Source of the DNA: Curvibacter sp. PAE-UM
GTDB taxonomy: Bacteria; Pseudomonadota; Gammaproteobacteria; Burkholderiales; Burkholderiaceae_C
NCBI RefSeq assembly: GCF_001432305.1
Contig: NZ_KQ483358.1
Coordinates: 2,417,822-2,481,821 of the forward strand
DNA: 64,000 nt
Direction of reading: 5' to 3'
Made by a program: the position numbers and the translations under genes. Of this stretch, positions 15,565 to 23,556 are shown in pieces (position 1 is the stretch's first letter; every line of letters starts with the position of its first letter). The notes under the pieces are model-generated. The model did not search any database. It saw only the letters and a list, made by a program, of their open reading frames with translations, and was not told the origin of the DNA.

Positions 15565-17037
15565 ATGAACTTCGAACTCAAGTCCCTGGACCTCGCCGGT
15601 GCATCCGCGCAGGTCTGCGATGCCCTCATCCTCCTGGTTCCCGCCGGTTTCAAGCCGGGCCGGGACCCCTTGGCGGCCCTGATCGGCCAGGCCCTCAAGG
15701 CCGGCGACCTCGATACCAAGGCCGGCAAGCTGCTGGCCCTGTACCGCCCGGCCCAGGCCAAGGCCGGCCGCGTGCTGCTGGTAGGTGCCGGCGACGGGAC
15801 ACCGCGCCAGGTCAGGCTGGCCGTCCATGCCGCGCTCGGGGCCCTGCGCTGCGGCACCCCGGCCGTGAAGAAGCTGGTGCTGGGTTTCACGCTGGCGCCG
15901 CAGGCCGGTGCTGTCCGGGCAGCCGTGCAGACCGTGGCCGACAACAGTTATGTCTACACGACGACCAAATCCAAGGCCGAAGGTCGCAGCCTGGCGCGCG
16001 TGACCCTGGGCGTGCCCAAGGCAGTTGAGGCCAAGGCCGAGTTTGCCCAGGCCAGTGCCGCCGTGGCCGGCATCGAGCTGGCCAAGGAGTGGGCCAACCG
16101 CCCGGCCAACCACGCCACGCCGACCGACCTGGCCCAGGCCGCTCGTGCGCTGGCCAAGTTCCCCAAGATCAGCTGCCAGGTGCTGGGCCCGCGCGAGGTG
16201 GCCAAGCTGAAGATGGGCGCCTTCATGGCCGTGGCGCAGGGCTCGGAGCAGCCGCTGCGTTTCATCGTGCTGCAGTACAAGGGCGCGCCGGCAGCCCAGG
16301 CCCCCACCGTCCTCGTGGGCAAGGGCATTTCCTTCGACACCGGTGGCATCTCCATCAAGCCGGCGGCCGAGATGGACGAGATGAAGTTCGACATGGGCGG
16401 CGCGGCCAGCGTGCTGGGGGTGTTCCGTGCCCTGGGCGAGCTCAAGCCGGCCATCAATGTGGTCGGTCTCATCCCGAGTTGCGAGAACATGCCCGACGGC
16501 CGCGCCGTCAAACCCGGTGACGTGGTGACCAGCATGAGCGGGCAGACCATCGAGATCCTCAACACCGACGCCGAAGGGCGCCTGGTCCTGTGCGACGCCC
16601 TGAGCTACGCCGAGCGCTACCAGCCCCAGGCCGTGGTGGACATCGCCACGCTGACCGGCGCCTGCGTGATCGCCCTGGGCGCGGTGCGCAGCGGCCTGTT
16701 CAGCCCCAGCGACGAGCTGGCGCAAAAGCTGTTGAAGGCCGGCGAGACTGCGCAGGATCTGTGCTGGCGCATGCCGCTGGACGACGATTACGCCGAGGGG
16801 TTGAAGAGCAACTTTGCCGACGTGGGCAATGTGGCCGGCCGCGCGGGCGGCGCCATCACGGCGGCCAAGTTCCTGCAGCGCTTCACGGCCAAGTTCCCCT
16901 GGGCGCACCTGGACATCGCCGGCACCGCCTGGAAGAGCGGCGCGGCCAAGGGCTCGACCGGTCGCCCCGTGGGCCTGTTGCTGGAGTTCCTGCTGGCCCA
17001 GCAGACGCCCGTCAAATCCGCGCGGCGCAAGGCCTGA
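15565..17037 (+). CDS. pepA: leucyl aminopeptidase (M17 family)
   Basis: The product is 490 residues from ATG 15565, with AGGAAA 9 bases upstream. The C-terminal catalytic domain has every M17 metal and catalytic residue: K253 and D258 in G-K-G-I-S-F-D-T-G-G, K265, D276 in F-D-M-G-G-A, D335 and E337 and R339 in N-T-D-A-E-G-R-L. The N-terminal roughly 170 residues form the variable domain. It is a hexameric two-zinc or manganese enzyme that removes N-terminal amino acids from peptides; in E. coli PepA also binds DNA. It is followed 22 bases later by holC, the conserved pepA-holC order. Confidence 0.95.
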   Translation: MNFELKSLDLAGASAQVCDALILLVPAGFKPGRDPLAALIGQALKAGDLDTKAGKLLALYRPAQAKAGRVLLVGAGDGTPRQVRLAVHAALGALRCGTPAVKKLVLGFTLAPQAGAVRAAVQTVADNSYVYTTTKSKAEGRSLARVTLGVPKAVEAKAEFAQASAAVAGIELAKEWANRPANHATPTDLAQAARALAKFPKISCQVLGPREVAKLKMGAFMAVAQGSEQPLRFIVLQYKGAPAAQAPTVLVGKGISFDTGGISIKPAAEMDEMKFDMGGAASVLGVFRALGELKPAINVVGLIPSCENMPDGRAVKPGDVVTSMSGQTIEILNTDAEGRLVLCDALSYAERYQPQAVVDIATLTGACVIALGAVRSGLFSPSDELAQKLLKAGETAQDLCWRMPLDDDYAEGLKSNFADVGNVAGRAGGAITAAKFLQRFTAKFPWAHLDIAGTAWKSGAAKGSTGRPVGLLLEFLLAQQTPVKSARRKA

Positions 17038-17059
17038 AACACCGGGCGGACGCAGCAGC

Positions 17060-17497
17060 ATGACCGAAGTGGCCTTTCATTTCAACGCGCCGGACAAGCT
17101 GGCCTACGCCTGCCGTCTGTTGCGCAAGGCGGTGGCGGCCGGTTCGCGCGTGGTGGTCACGGCGCCGGCCGATGCGCTGGCCCGGCTCGATACCCTGCTG
17201 TGGACCTTTTCCCAGACCGATTTCATCGCCCATGTGCGCCAGCCGGCCGAGCCCGGCCAGCTGGCCGTCTCGCCGATCGTGCTCACGGACAGTCCGGCCC
17301 AGGAGCTGCCGCATCGTCAGGTGCTGCTCAACCTGGGCACGCAGTTGCCTGCGGGCTTCGAGCGCTACGAGCGCCTGATCGAGGTCGTCAGCCTGGACGA
17401 CGAGGACCGGCAGCTGGCGCGCGGGCGCTGGAAGCAGTACACCGAACTCGGTTACGACATCGTTCGCCATGATCTGAACCTGAAAGGCGCCAGCTGA
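17060..17497 (+). CDS. holC: DNA polymerase III chi subunit
   Basis: The product is 145 residues from ATG 17060. The start (T-E-V-A-F-H-F-N, then A-C-R-L-L-R-K-A) and the D-T-L-L-W-T-F-S-Q-T-D-F-I-A-H segment near residues 46-60 match HolC, as does the later W-K-Q-Y-T-E-L-G-Y-D-I-V-R-H-D-L. Chi joins psi in the clamp loader and contacts single-stranded DNA-binding protein. It is placed between pepA and a small unknown gene that starts in its stop codon (TGATG). Confidence 0.92.
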   Translation: MTEVAFHFNAPDKLAYACRLLRKAVAAGSRVVVTAPADALARLDTLLWTFSQTDFIAHVRQPAEPGQLAVSPIVLTDSPAQELPHRQVLLNLGTQLPAGFERYERLIEVVSLDDEDRQLARGRWKQYTELGYDIVRHDLNLKGAS

Positions 17498-17799
17498 TGG
17501 CCGCGCTCTCCAAGAAGCTGCTGCGCACCCTGCCGACCCTGACCGAGGTGGTGGATGTGCCGGCACAGCCGACGGCCGCCTCCGGCGATTTCGAGGAGGC
17601 GCTGATCGAGCGCGTGCTCCAGCGGCTGGAGCTGACGCTCGATGCCCAGGTGCAGAAGGTGGTGGCCGATGCCCTGCAGGAACAGATGAAGGATCTGGCC
17701 CCGCGCATCCGCCAGCGTGTGGACAACGCCGTACGCAAGGCCGTGACCCAGGCCGTGACCGCAGAAACCAAGCCGCCGGTCGGCCGCCGCGCAGCTTGA
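17497..17799 (+). CDS. small conserved-looking protein of unknown function, coupled to holC
   Basis: The product is 100 residues, with its ATG sharing one base with the holC stop. It is charged and Ala/Val/Leu-rich, with a predicted long amphipathic helix (about residues 30-90; E-E-A-L-I-E-R-V-L-Q-R-L-E, then A-P-R-I-R-Q-R-V-D-N-A-V-R-K-A-V). No cysteine or catalytic motif and no signal peptide is seen. The helical character and coupling to holC suggest a cytoplasmic partner protein, but I do not recognise it. Confidence 0.65.
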   Translation: MAALSKKLLRTLPTLTEVVDVPAQPTAASGDFEEALIERVLQRLELTLDAQVQKVVADALQEQMKDLAPRIRQRVDNAVRKAVTQAVTAETKPPVGRRAA

Positions 17800-17903
17800 G
17801 TGGTCACCAGCAGCATGGGGGTATGCAGCCGCACCGCAGAATTTGAGGTAGTCTTGCGTTCGTCAGTTTTTTTCACCAGCCCGTTTCTATATTGGAGATC
17901 GTC

Positions 17904-19079
17904 ATGCCCGTGAATCAAGTGAATCGTGTACTGCTCGTTGTTGCCGCCGCGGCCCTGCTGGTCGCCTGTGGCAAGAAGGAGGAGGCGGCTTCCGGCGCCG
18001 CCGCGCTGCCCGTGGTGAAGATCGGCCATGTCGGCCCGGTCAGCGGTGCCATTGCCCACCTGGGCAAGGACAATGAATACGGCGCACGCATGGCGATCGA
18101 CGAGCTCAATGCCGCCGGTGTCACCATCAACGGCCAGAAGGTCAAGCTCGAGCTGATGGCCGAGGACGACGGCGCCGATCCCAAGCAGGGCACGGCCGTG
18201 GCGCAGAAGCTGGCCGATGCCAAGGTGGTTGGCGTGATCGGCCACCTGAATTCGGGCACCACCATCCCGGCCTCCAAGATCTACAGCGACGCCGGCATCC
18301 CGCAGATCTCGCCCTCCGCCACCAACCCCAAGTACACCCGCCAGGGTTACAAGACGACCTTCCGCGTGGTGGCCGATGACGTGCACCTGGGCAGCACCCT
18401 GGGCAAGTACGCCGTGGGCACCCTCAAGGCCAAGAACGTGGCCGTGATCGACGACCGCACCGCCTACGGCCAGGGCGTGGCCGAGGAGTTCACCAAGGCC
18501 GCCGAGGCCGCTGGCGCCAAGGTTGTGGCCAAGGAGTTCACCACCGACAAGGCCACCGACTTCAACGCCATCCTGACCAGCATCAAGGGCAAGAAGCCCG
18601 ACGTGGTCTTCTTCGGCGGCATGGACGCCGTGGGCGGCCCTATGCTCAAGCAGATGAAGTCCCTGGGCATCACGGCCAAGTTCATGGGCGGCGACGGCAT
18701 CTGCACCGCCGAGCTGCTCAAGCTGGCGGGCGACGCGATCGGCCAGGAGCAGGTGTTCTGCGCCGAAGCCGGCGGTGTCGAGGGCGAGGGCAAGGCCGGC
18801 ATGGACAAGTTCCGCGCCGACTTCAAGACCAAGTTCAACGTCGACGTGCAGCTCTATTCGCCCTACGTCTACGACGCCACCAAGGTGCTGGTCGCCGCCA
18901 TGGTCAAGGCCAACTCCTCCGATCCGGCCAAGTACCTGCCGGTGCTGGCGGCGACGGCCGATTACAAGGGCGTGACCGGCCCGATCGCTTTCGACGAGAA
19001 GGGCGACATCAAGAACGGCGCGCTGACCCTGTTCACCTACAAGGCCGGCAAGCGCGAGCAGCTGGCCGTGGTCCGCTGA
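17904..19079 (+). CDS. ABC transporter binding lipoprotein, branched-chain amino acid type
   Basis: The product is 391 residues from ATG 17904 (Shine-Dalgarno TTGGAGAT). The signal sequence ends in a lipobox (L-L-V-A-C, Cys near 22), so it is probably membrane-anchored. The mature part starts V-V-K-I-G-H-V-G-P-V-S-G and continues with the Peripla_BP_6 two-lobe fold (G-H-L-N-S-G-T-T-I-P-A near 115, D-D-R-T-A-Y-G-Q-G near 175). The likely ligand is a branched-chain amino acid. It has no neighbouring permease genes and is followed by a strong terminator, so it is monocistronic. Confidence 0.88.
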   Translation: MPVNQVNRVLLVVAAAALLVACGKKEEAASGAAALPVVKIGHVGPVSGAIAHLGKDNEYGARMAIDELNAAGVTINGQKVKLELMAEDDGADPKQGTAVAQKLADAKVVGVIGHLNSGTTIPASKIYSDAGIPQISPSATNPKYTRQGYKTTFRVVADDVHLGSTLGKYAVGTLKAKNVAVIDDRTAYGQGVAEEFTKAAEAAGAKVVAKEFTTDKATDFNAILTSIKGKKPDVVFFGGMDAVGGPMLKQMKSLGITAKFMGGDGICTAELLKLAGDAIGQEQVFCAEAGGVEGEGKAGMDKFRADFKTKFNVDVQLYSPYVYDATKVLVAAMVKANSSDPAKYLPVLAATADYKGVTGPIAFDEKGDIKNGALTLFTYKAGKREQLAVVR

Positions 19080-19100
19080 TTCAGCGTTCCGCACCCCCGA

Positions 19101-19125
19101 AAAGCGCCTGCGGGCGCTTTTTCTT
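19101..19125 (+). terminator. intrinsic terminator after the amino-acid binding lipoprotein gene
   Basis: The stem AAAGCGCC / GGGCGCTTT with a 3-base loop is followed by TTCTTT, 21 bases after the stop codon at 19079. Confidence 0.85.
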
Positions 19126-19170
19126 TGTCCGTCCCGGCCCCTTCCTGCCAGAGGCGACGCCAGGCTCGGC

Positions 19171-19176
19171 TACAAT
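19171..19176 (+). promoter_or_regulatory. probable -10 box of tRNA-Ser
   Basis: TACAAT lies 11 bases before the tRNA 5' end, in the position expected for a -10 element. A clear -35 hexamer is not seen. Confidence 0.5.
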
Positions 19177-19186
19177 AGCGGGCTTC

Positions 19187-19276
19187 GGAGGGGTGGATGA
19201 GCGGTTTAAGTCACACGCCTGGAAAGCGTGCGTGGGGTAAAACCCACCGCGGGTTCGAATCCCGCCTCCTCCGCCA
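19187..19276 (+). tRNA. serX: tRNA-Ser (anticodon GGA)
   Basis: The 90-base cloverleaf has acceptor stem GGAGGGG paired with CTCCTCC (one G-T pair), discriminator G and encoded CCA (19274-19276). The anticodon loop CCTGGAAAG reads UCC codons. A long variable arm (GTGGGGTAAAACCCAC) marks a class II tRNA, as expected for serine, and GGTTCGAATCC is the T-loop. The symbol is a general one. Antisense and sense ORFs over this region are artefacts. Confidence 0.96.
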
Positions 19277-19282
19277 AAATGC

Positions 19283-19315
19283 AAAGGCCCACGCAGTGCG
19301 TGGGCCTTTTGTTTT
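19283..19315 (+). terminator. intrinsic terminator of tRNA-Ser
   Basis: The stem AAAGGCCCACGC / GCGTGGGCCTTTT has a 3-base loop and is followed by GTTTT. It begins 7 bases after the CCA end of the tRNA. Confidence 0.9.
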
Positions 19316-19580
19316 GGCGGGGCAGGGTAGGTGAGAACAGAGGGACGTCCTCTCGCCTTTGCGCCTTGCGCGGGGGCGCAGCCCCGGGAAATTCGCGCCA
19401 GACGAATTTCGAGCCATCCCGCCCGCTGCTCGTCAACCCGTGCCGAACCCTTCTGCCTCGTGACTTTTTCCTGTTCTGCAATGGCGTGGGAGCGGTCCAC
19501 AAGGCGAAATCGATTAACCTGTGCACAGCAAGGAAGCTCGTCTTTGCCATCCCCATCGACAAGAAACATGAGGAGACACG
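19316..19580. other. non-coding interval between tRNA-Ser terminator and the DUF4189-like gene
   Basis: About 265 bases lack a credible gene. They hold a GC-rich patch near 19350-19387 and a perfect inverted repeat GAAATTCG-7-CGAATTTC (19388-19410). The last 40 bases carry the Shine-Dalgarno AGGAGA of the next gene. The ORFs that cross this region run through the tRNA and have no protein-like features. Confidence 0.5.
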
Positions 19581-19955
19581 ATGCGTGAAATGAAATCAAC
19601 CCTTCGCTGCTGGACCCTGGCCCTGACGCTGGCACTGGGTGCCGGCCAGGTTCTGGCCGCCGGTGCGCTGGCCATCGACAGCAACCAGGGTGACCAGTAC
19701 GGCTTTGCCTACAACCATCCGAGTTCGGGCCAGGCCGAGCAGCGCGCCCTGCAGGAGTGCGGAGGTGGCTGCCAGATTGTGCTGCGCTTCAGCAACAGCT
19801 GCGCGGCCTACGCGACTGACCAGTCGCGTGGCTCGAACGCTTACGGCTGGGGCTATGCCTCGTCGGCCGGGGCAGCCCAGAACCGCGCCCTCTCGGAATG
19901 TCGTGCGCGTGGGAATTCCTGCATGGTCCGGGTCTGGGGCTGCGATAACCAGTAG
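19581..19955 (+). CDS. secreted DUF4189-like small protein
   Basis: The product is 124 residues from ATG 19581 (AGGAGA 4 bases upstream; a second ATG at 19590 is possible). A signal peptide with cleavage near V-L-A-A (about 27) is followed by a domain with A-I-D-S-N-Q-G-D-Q-Y-G-F-A-Y-N, paired cysteines (E-C-G-G-G-C, N-S-C-A-A-Y, E-C-R-A-R-G-N-S-C, W-G-C) and two similar G-Y/W-G-Y-A-x-S-x-A-x-A-x-N-R-A-L units. This repeat and cysteine pattern matches the DUF4189 family of periplasmic proteins with unknown role. It is free-standing between tRNA-Ser and a convergent Bug-protein gene. Confidence 0.75.
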   Translation: MREMKSTLRCWTLALTLALGAGQVLAAGALAIDSNQGDQYGFAYNHPSSGQAEQRALQECGGGCQIVLRFSNSCAAYATDQSRGSNAYGWGYASSAGAAQNRALSECRARGNSCMVRVWGCDNQ

Positions 19956-19970
19956 GCCTCACAGTCGGCG

Positions 19971-20966
19971 TTATTCAGCCTGAAGGCCTGCCATCTGGAT
20001 GGCCTTGCGGCTGAGTTCGATGTCGCGCGTCAGATAGGCCTGGAATTCCTGGGGAGTCGTGGCGGATGCGACAGCGCCGTTGGTCTCAAACGCGGTGCGC
20101 AGTCGGGGCTGCTGCAGTGCGGCCGTCAGCGCACGGTTCAGTTTCTCCGTGACCTGTGGTGGCAGCCCTTTGGGTGCCATCAGGCCAATCCAGCCTGAGA
20201 ATTCGAATCCAGGCACGGTGGTCGCCAGGGAGGGCGTATCGCCCACCGGCTTGCTCGTCGGGCCCATGCTGTGACCCAGCAGCCGCAAACGGCCTGCGTT
20301 CACCAGGCCCATTGCAGCGGGTGCGGGTGTCAATACCCAGTCGGTCTCGCCGGAAACGACGGAGGCCACACCCTGGCTGCCGCCCTTGTAGGGCACATGC
20401 AGCGATTTGAAGCCGGCGGCGGACTGGAACGCCACGCCGGCCAGGTGACTGGCCGAGCCGATGCCCGCCGAGGCCATGTTGCTCGACTCGCCTTTGGACC
20501 TGGCATAGGCGATCAGGTCAGCGGTGCTGCGCACGGGCAGGTTCATGTTGCACACCAGGACGTTGGGCAGCAGCGCGATCAGCGAGACAAAATCGAAGTC
20601 TTCCAGCGGCCGGTAGGTCACGCCTTTTTGCAGCAGGGGCGCGCCCGTGATGGCGCTGCTGGACGCAACAATCAGGGTATAGCCATCGGCGACCGCATTG
20701 CGGCCCATCTGGACGCCAATGGCGCCCGCCGCACCGGCCTTGTTATCGACGATCAGAGATTGGCCCAGCAGTGGCCCCATCTCATTGGCGACGATCCGGC
20801 CGACGGTATCGAGCGAGCTGCCGGGGGCGTTGGGCAGGATCAGGGTGATGGCGCGGCGCGGGTACGGATCCGTTTGCGGGAAGGCTGGAGCCGACCAGAA
20901 CAGGGCGCTTGCAGAGCCGGTGGCGAGCAGTTGACGCCGGGAAATCCCGTGGCGGATGTCTTGCAT
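19971..20966 (-). CDS. Bug/TctC-family tripartite tricarboxylate transporter binding protein
   Basis: The product is 331 residues from ATG 20964-20966. A Tat-like signal (S-R-R-Q-L-L-A-T-G) precedes Y-P-x-R-x-I-T-L-I-L-P-N-A-P-G-S-S-L-D, the conserved opening of Bug proteins, and V-D-N-K-A-G-A-A-G-A-I-G around residue 80, which closes over carboxylate ligands. It would deliver an organic acid to TctAB-type permeases, none of which is nearby. Burkholderiales genomes typically carry many such orphan Bug genes. Confidence 0.9.
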   Translation of the reverse strand: MQDIRHGISRRQLLATGSASALFWSAPAFPQTDPYPRRAITLILPNAPGSSLDTVGRIVANEMGPLLGQSLIVDNKAGAAGAIGVQMGRNAVADGYTLIVASSSAITGAPLLQKGVTYRPLEDFDFVSLIALLPNVLVCNMNLPVRSTADLIAYARSKGESSNMASAGIGSASHLAGVAFQSAAGFKSLHVPYKGGSQGVASVVSGETDWVLTPAPAAMGLVNAGRLRLLGHSMGPTSKPVGDTPSLATTVPGFEFSGWIGLMAPKGLPPQVTEKLNRALTAALQQPRLRTAFETNGAVASATTPQEFQAYLTRDIELSRKAIQMAGLQAE

Positions 20967-21132
20967 GTGGTCCCCTCTGTTCAGTTGATTGATTCCGGCA
21001 TTGAATCTATGTCAATTCGTCGATTGCCGCACTAGGGTCATTGCCGATGCCATCAGCGCCGGCACTTCGGACTATTTCCCGGAGCCATGAGCCGGCTTGT
21101 CATGCCTGCTGTCTGAACTGGCGTTGCACCGG

Positions 21133-21162
21133 GCGCCAGCTTGCGACTCAGGACGCTGGCGC
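21133..21162. repeat. inverted repeat across the 3' end of the RarD-like gene
   Basis: The arms GCGCCAGC (21133-21140) and GCTGGCGC (21155-21162) match perfectly around a 14-base loop that holds the stop codon of the minus-strand permease gene. No T-run follows on the minus strand. It could stabilise or end that transcript. Confidence 0.45.
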
Positions 21163-22044
21163 GCGGTCGGGGCGCAGTTTGAGCAGCCCCTCGAGGACCA
21201 GCAGGCCGACGGCCAGCCAGACCGGCCCGTAGGTCCACCACTGGGTGGGTGCGATGCGTTCACCCAGCAGCAGCGCCACACCCACCAGCAGCACCGGCTC
21301 GACATACCCCAGCAGGCCGAACAGGCCCAGGGGGAGCAGGCGGCTTGAGAGGATGTAGCTGACCAGGGCCGTGGTGCTGATCAGGCCCATCACCGGGACC
21401 AATCCCCACAGGGCGGGACGCTGCGCATAGACGTCCAGGCCCGGTGCCACGCCCAGGGCGAACCAGGCCGCCAGTGGCAGCATGAGCAGCATGTCGAACC
21501 AGAGGCCGCCCAGATGGTCGGTACGGTAGCGCCGGCGCAGCATGAAGTACAGCGGATAGCCCAGGGCCACGACCGCGGCGGTCCAGCTGAAGCTGCCCAC
21601 GCGCCAGAGCTCATGCAGCACGCCGGTGCCGGCGCAGAGGACGGCCAGGCGCTGCAGCGGGGTGAGGCGTTCACCGTAGACCAGGCGGCCGGTCAGCACC
21701 ATGGCCAGCGGCAGCATGAAGTAGCCCAGGGAGACGTCGAGCGCGCGGCCGTTGGGTGGCGCCCAGAGGAAGAGCCAGAGCTGCACGCCCAGCAGGGCCG
21801 CCGAGAGCGGCAGCACCAGCCACAGCAGGGGCTCGGTACGAAGGCGGTGGCGGGTGGCCCGCACCAGCTGCCAATCGCCGCCAGCCAGCAGGAAGGCCGC
21901 CATCAACGGCACGGTCAGCAGCATGCGCCAGCCGAAGATCTGCTCGCCGTCCAGAGGCGAGAGCCAGGAGGTGTAGTAGTACATCACCCCGAACAGGGTC
22001 GAGGCGAGCACGGAGAGCGCCACCCCCTGGGTCGTGGGTGTCAA
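21148..22044 (-). CDS. RarD-like EamA/DMT-family permease
   Basis: The product is 298 residues with ten hydrophobic spans in two EamA repeats. The opening G-V-A-L-S-V-L-A-S-T-L-F-G-V-M-Y-Y-Y and G-W-R-M-L-L-T (residues 38-44) resemble RarD. The only in-frame start at the right place is TTG 22042-22044; upstream codons to the end of the SPFH gene give no ATG or GTG. It begins 10 bases after that gene ends and is probably translated by coupling. The substrate is unknown; amino acid or chloramphenicol export are reported for relatives. Confidence 0.85.
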   Translation of the reverse strand: MTPTTQGVALSVLASTLFGVMYYYTSWLSPLDGEQIFGWRMLLTVPLMAAFLLAGGDWQLVRATRHRLRTEPLLWLVLPLSAALLGVQLWLFLWAPPNGRALDVSLGYFMLPLAMVLTGRLVYGERLTPLQRLAVLCAGTGVLHELWRVGSFSWTAAVVALGYPLYFMLRRRYRTDHLGGLWFDMLLMLPLAAWFALGVAPGLDVYAQRPALWGLVPVMGLISTTALVSYILSSRLLPLGLFGLLGYVEPVLLVGVALLLGERIAPTQWWTYGPVWLAVGLLVLEGLLKLRPDRAPAS

Positions 22045-22054
22045 GGCGCCCGAC

Positions 22055-22963
22055 CTATTTCTGCTGGCGCACCATGGCCATGGCCGAGGTGATCAGGGCC
22101 GAGACCTCGGTCATGTTGCTCGGCACGATCAGCGTGGTCGTCGCATCCGATGCCACCTTGCCATAGGCCTCGACAGCCTTCTCGGCCACCTTGAGCTGCA
22201 CGGCCAGTTCGCCGCCGGGCTGGCGGATGGCGGCGGCCACACGCTCGATGGCGCCGGCCGTGGCGTCGGCCACGGCGGTGATGGCGGCGGCCTCACCCTG
22301 GGCCTGATTGATGGCCGCCTGCTTCTCGCCTTCGGAGCGGGCGATGAAGGCCTCGCGTTCGCCGGTGGCGATGTTGATCTGTTCCTGGCGCCGGCCCTCG
22401 GAAGCGGCGATCAGGGCGCGTTTCTCGCGCTCGGCCGTGATCTGGGCCTGCATGGCGTGCAGGATTTCCTTCGGGGGCGTCAGGTCCTTGATCTCGTAAC
22501 GCAGCACCTTGACGCCCCAGTTCAGCGCGGCCTCGTCGATGGCCTGGACCACCTGGGCGTTGATGATGTCGCGCTCCTCGAAGGTCTTGTCCAGTTCGAG
22601 CTTGCCGATCACGCTGCGCAGCGAGGTCTGGGCCAGCTGGGTGACGGCCACGATGTAGTTGGACGAGCCGTAGCTGGCGCGCATGGGGTCGGTGACCTGG
22701 AAGTAGAGGATGCCGTCGACCTGCAACTGGGTGTTGTCGCGCGTGATGCAGACCTGGCTGGGCACGTCCAGCGGCACTTCCTTCAGGCTGTGCTTGTAGG
22801 CCACCTTGTCGATGAAGGGGAAGATGAAGTTCAGGCCGGGCGTGAGCGCGCCGTGGTATTTGCCCAGGCGCTCGACCACCCAGGCGTTCTGCTGCGGCAC
22901 GATCTTGACCGAGCGGCTGACAAAGATGACGGCGATGACAAAAACGAGGATGGCGATTTCCAT
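22055..22963 (-). CDS. SPFH/band 7 membrane protein (stomatin/QmcA-like)
   Basis: The product is 302 residues with an N-terminal span (I-A-I-L-V-F-V-I-A-V-I-F-V), the SPFH domain (V-V-E-R-L-G-K-Y near residue 30, F-I-F-P-F-I-D near 47, D-V-P-S-Q near 67) and a coiled-coil C-terminal half rich in Glu, Ala and Lys. QmcA-like proteins form large cage-like oligomers at the inner membrane, often with FtsH or beside an NfeD partner. Its NfeD partner gene is immediately upstream (16 bases), which supports the assignment. Confidence 0.92.
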   Translation of the reverse strand: MEIAILVFVIAVIFVSRSVKIVPQQNAWVVERLGKYHGALTPGLNFIFPFIDKVAYKHSLKEVPLDVPSQVCITRDNTQLQVDGILYFQVTDPMRASYGSSNYIVAVTQLAQTSLRSVIGKLELDKTFEERDIINAQVVQAIDEAALNWGVKVLRYEIKDLTPPKEILHAMQAQITAEREKRALIAASEGRRQEQINIATGEREAFIARSEGEKQAAINQAQGEAAAITAVADATAGAIERVAAAIRQPGGELAVQLKVAEKAVEAYGKVASDATTTLIVPSNMTEVSALITSAMAMVRQQK

Positions 22964-22979
22964 GGTGGTTCTCCCTGCT

Positions 22980-23411
22980 TCAGTTGGCGATTTTTTCGAG
23001 GATCAATTGGCTGCCACGCACCTCGACGATGCGGTGCGCACCGGTGGCACGGCTGCTGACATCCCGCGGCACGGCCAGCCACTGGGCACCACGGTACTTG
23101 ATATGGGTGTTGCCGTCGGGCAGCCAGGACTCGACCTGCACGGTCTCACCGATGTCCAGGTTGACGTCCGGGTTGGTCCCGGCGTCCTGGCCGGCTGCCG
23201 CGCGCGGGCGCCAGAAGTGCCAGGCCAGCACGGCGCCACCGCCGACCAGCGCGGCGATCACCACCTGCGGCGTGGCCGCCAGCCCGGTGTGGGCCGCCAC
23301 GGCCCCGGCCGCCAGGCCCCCGGCCAGCATGAGCAGGTAGAAGGTACCGGTCGTCAACTCGGCGGCCACCAGGATGCCGGCGGCCAGCCACCAGAGGGTC
23401 GAATCAGCCAT
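22980..23411 (-). CDS. NfeD-family membrane protein
   Basis: The product is 143 residues from ATG 23409-23411 (M-A-D-S-T-L-W-W-L-A). Two or three N-terminal spans are followed by a C-terminal OB-fold-like domain (about residues 80-143; G-E-T-V-Q-V-E-S-W, Y-R-G-A-Q-W-L-A-V). This short NfeD1b form is the usual genetic partner of SPFH proteins, as here. The longer open frame upstream is non-coding leader. Confidence 0.88.
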   Translation of the reverse strand: MADSTLWWLAAGILVAAELTTGTFYLLMLAGGLAAGAVAAHTGLAATPQVVIAALVGGGAVLAWHFWRPRAAAGQDAGTNPDVNLDIGETVQVESWLPDGNTHIKYRGAQWLAVPRDVSSRATGAHRIVEVRGSQLILEKIAN

Positions 23412-23556
23412 GACTTGCTTTGCTCCTATCGGTGGGTGTGATTCAATTGCGACATTCTGCGGCAAATCCCATGACAGATTCGGGTCAGCCGCCAATTAAT
23501 CCTTACACTTCGCGCTCGTTTTTCTTTTTTGTCAGCCCGGCTGGAGTCCACCGTCC

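Noticed and set aside
15157-17061. Long minus-strand frame over pepA
   Set aside because: Antisense to pepA; GC-rich genomes give such frames. It lacks a ribosome site and family motifs.
19187-19276. Genomic island attachment at tRNA-Ser
   Set aside because: No integrase or direct repeat of the tRNA 3' end was seen nearby.
19206-19562. ORF antisense to tRNA-Ser (EAGFEPAVGFTPR-type peptide)
   Set aside because: It is the known artefact of translating a serine tRNA backwards; the DNA is a tRNA with its terminator.
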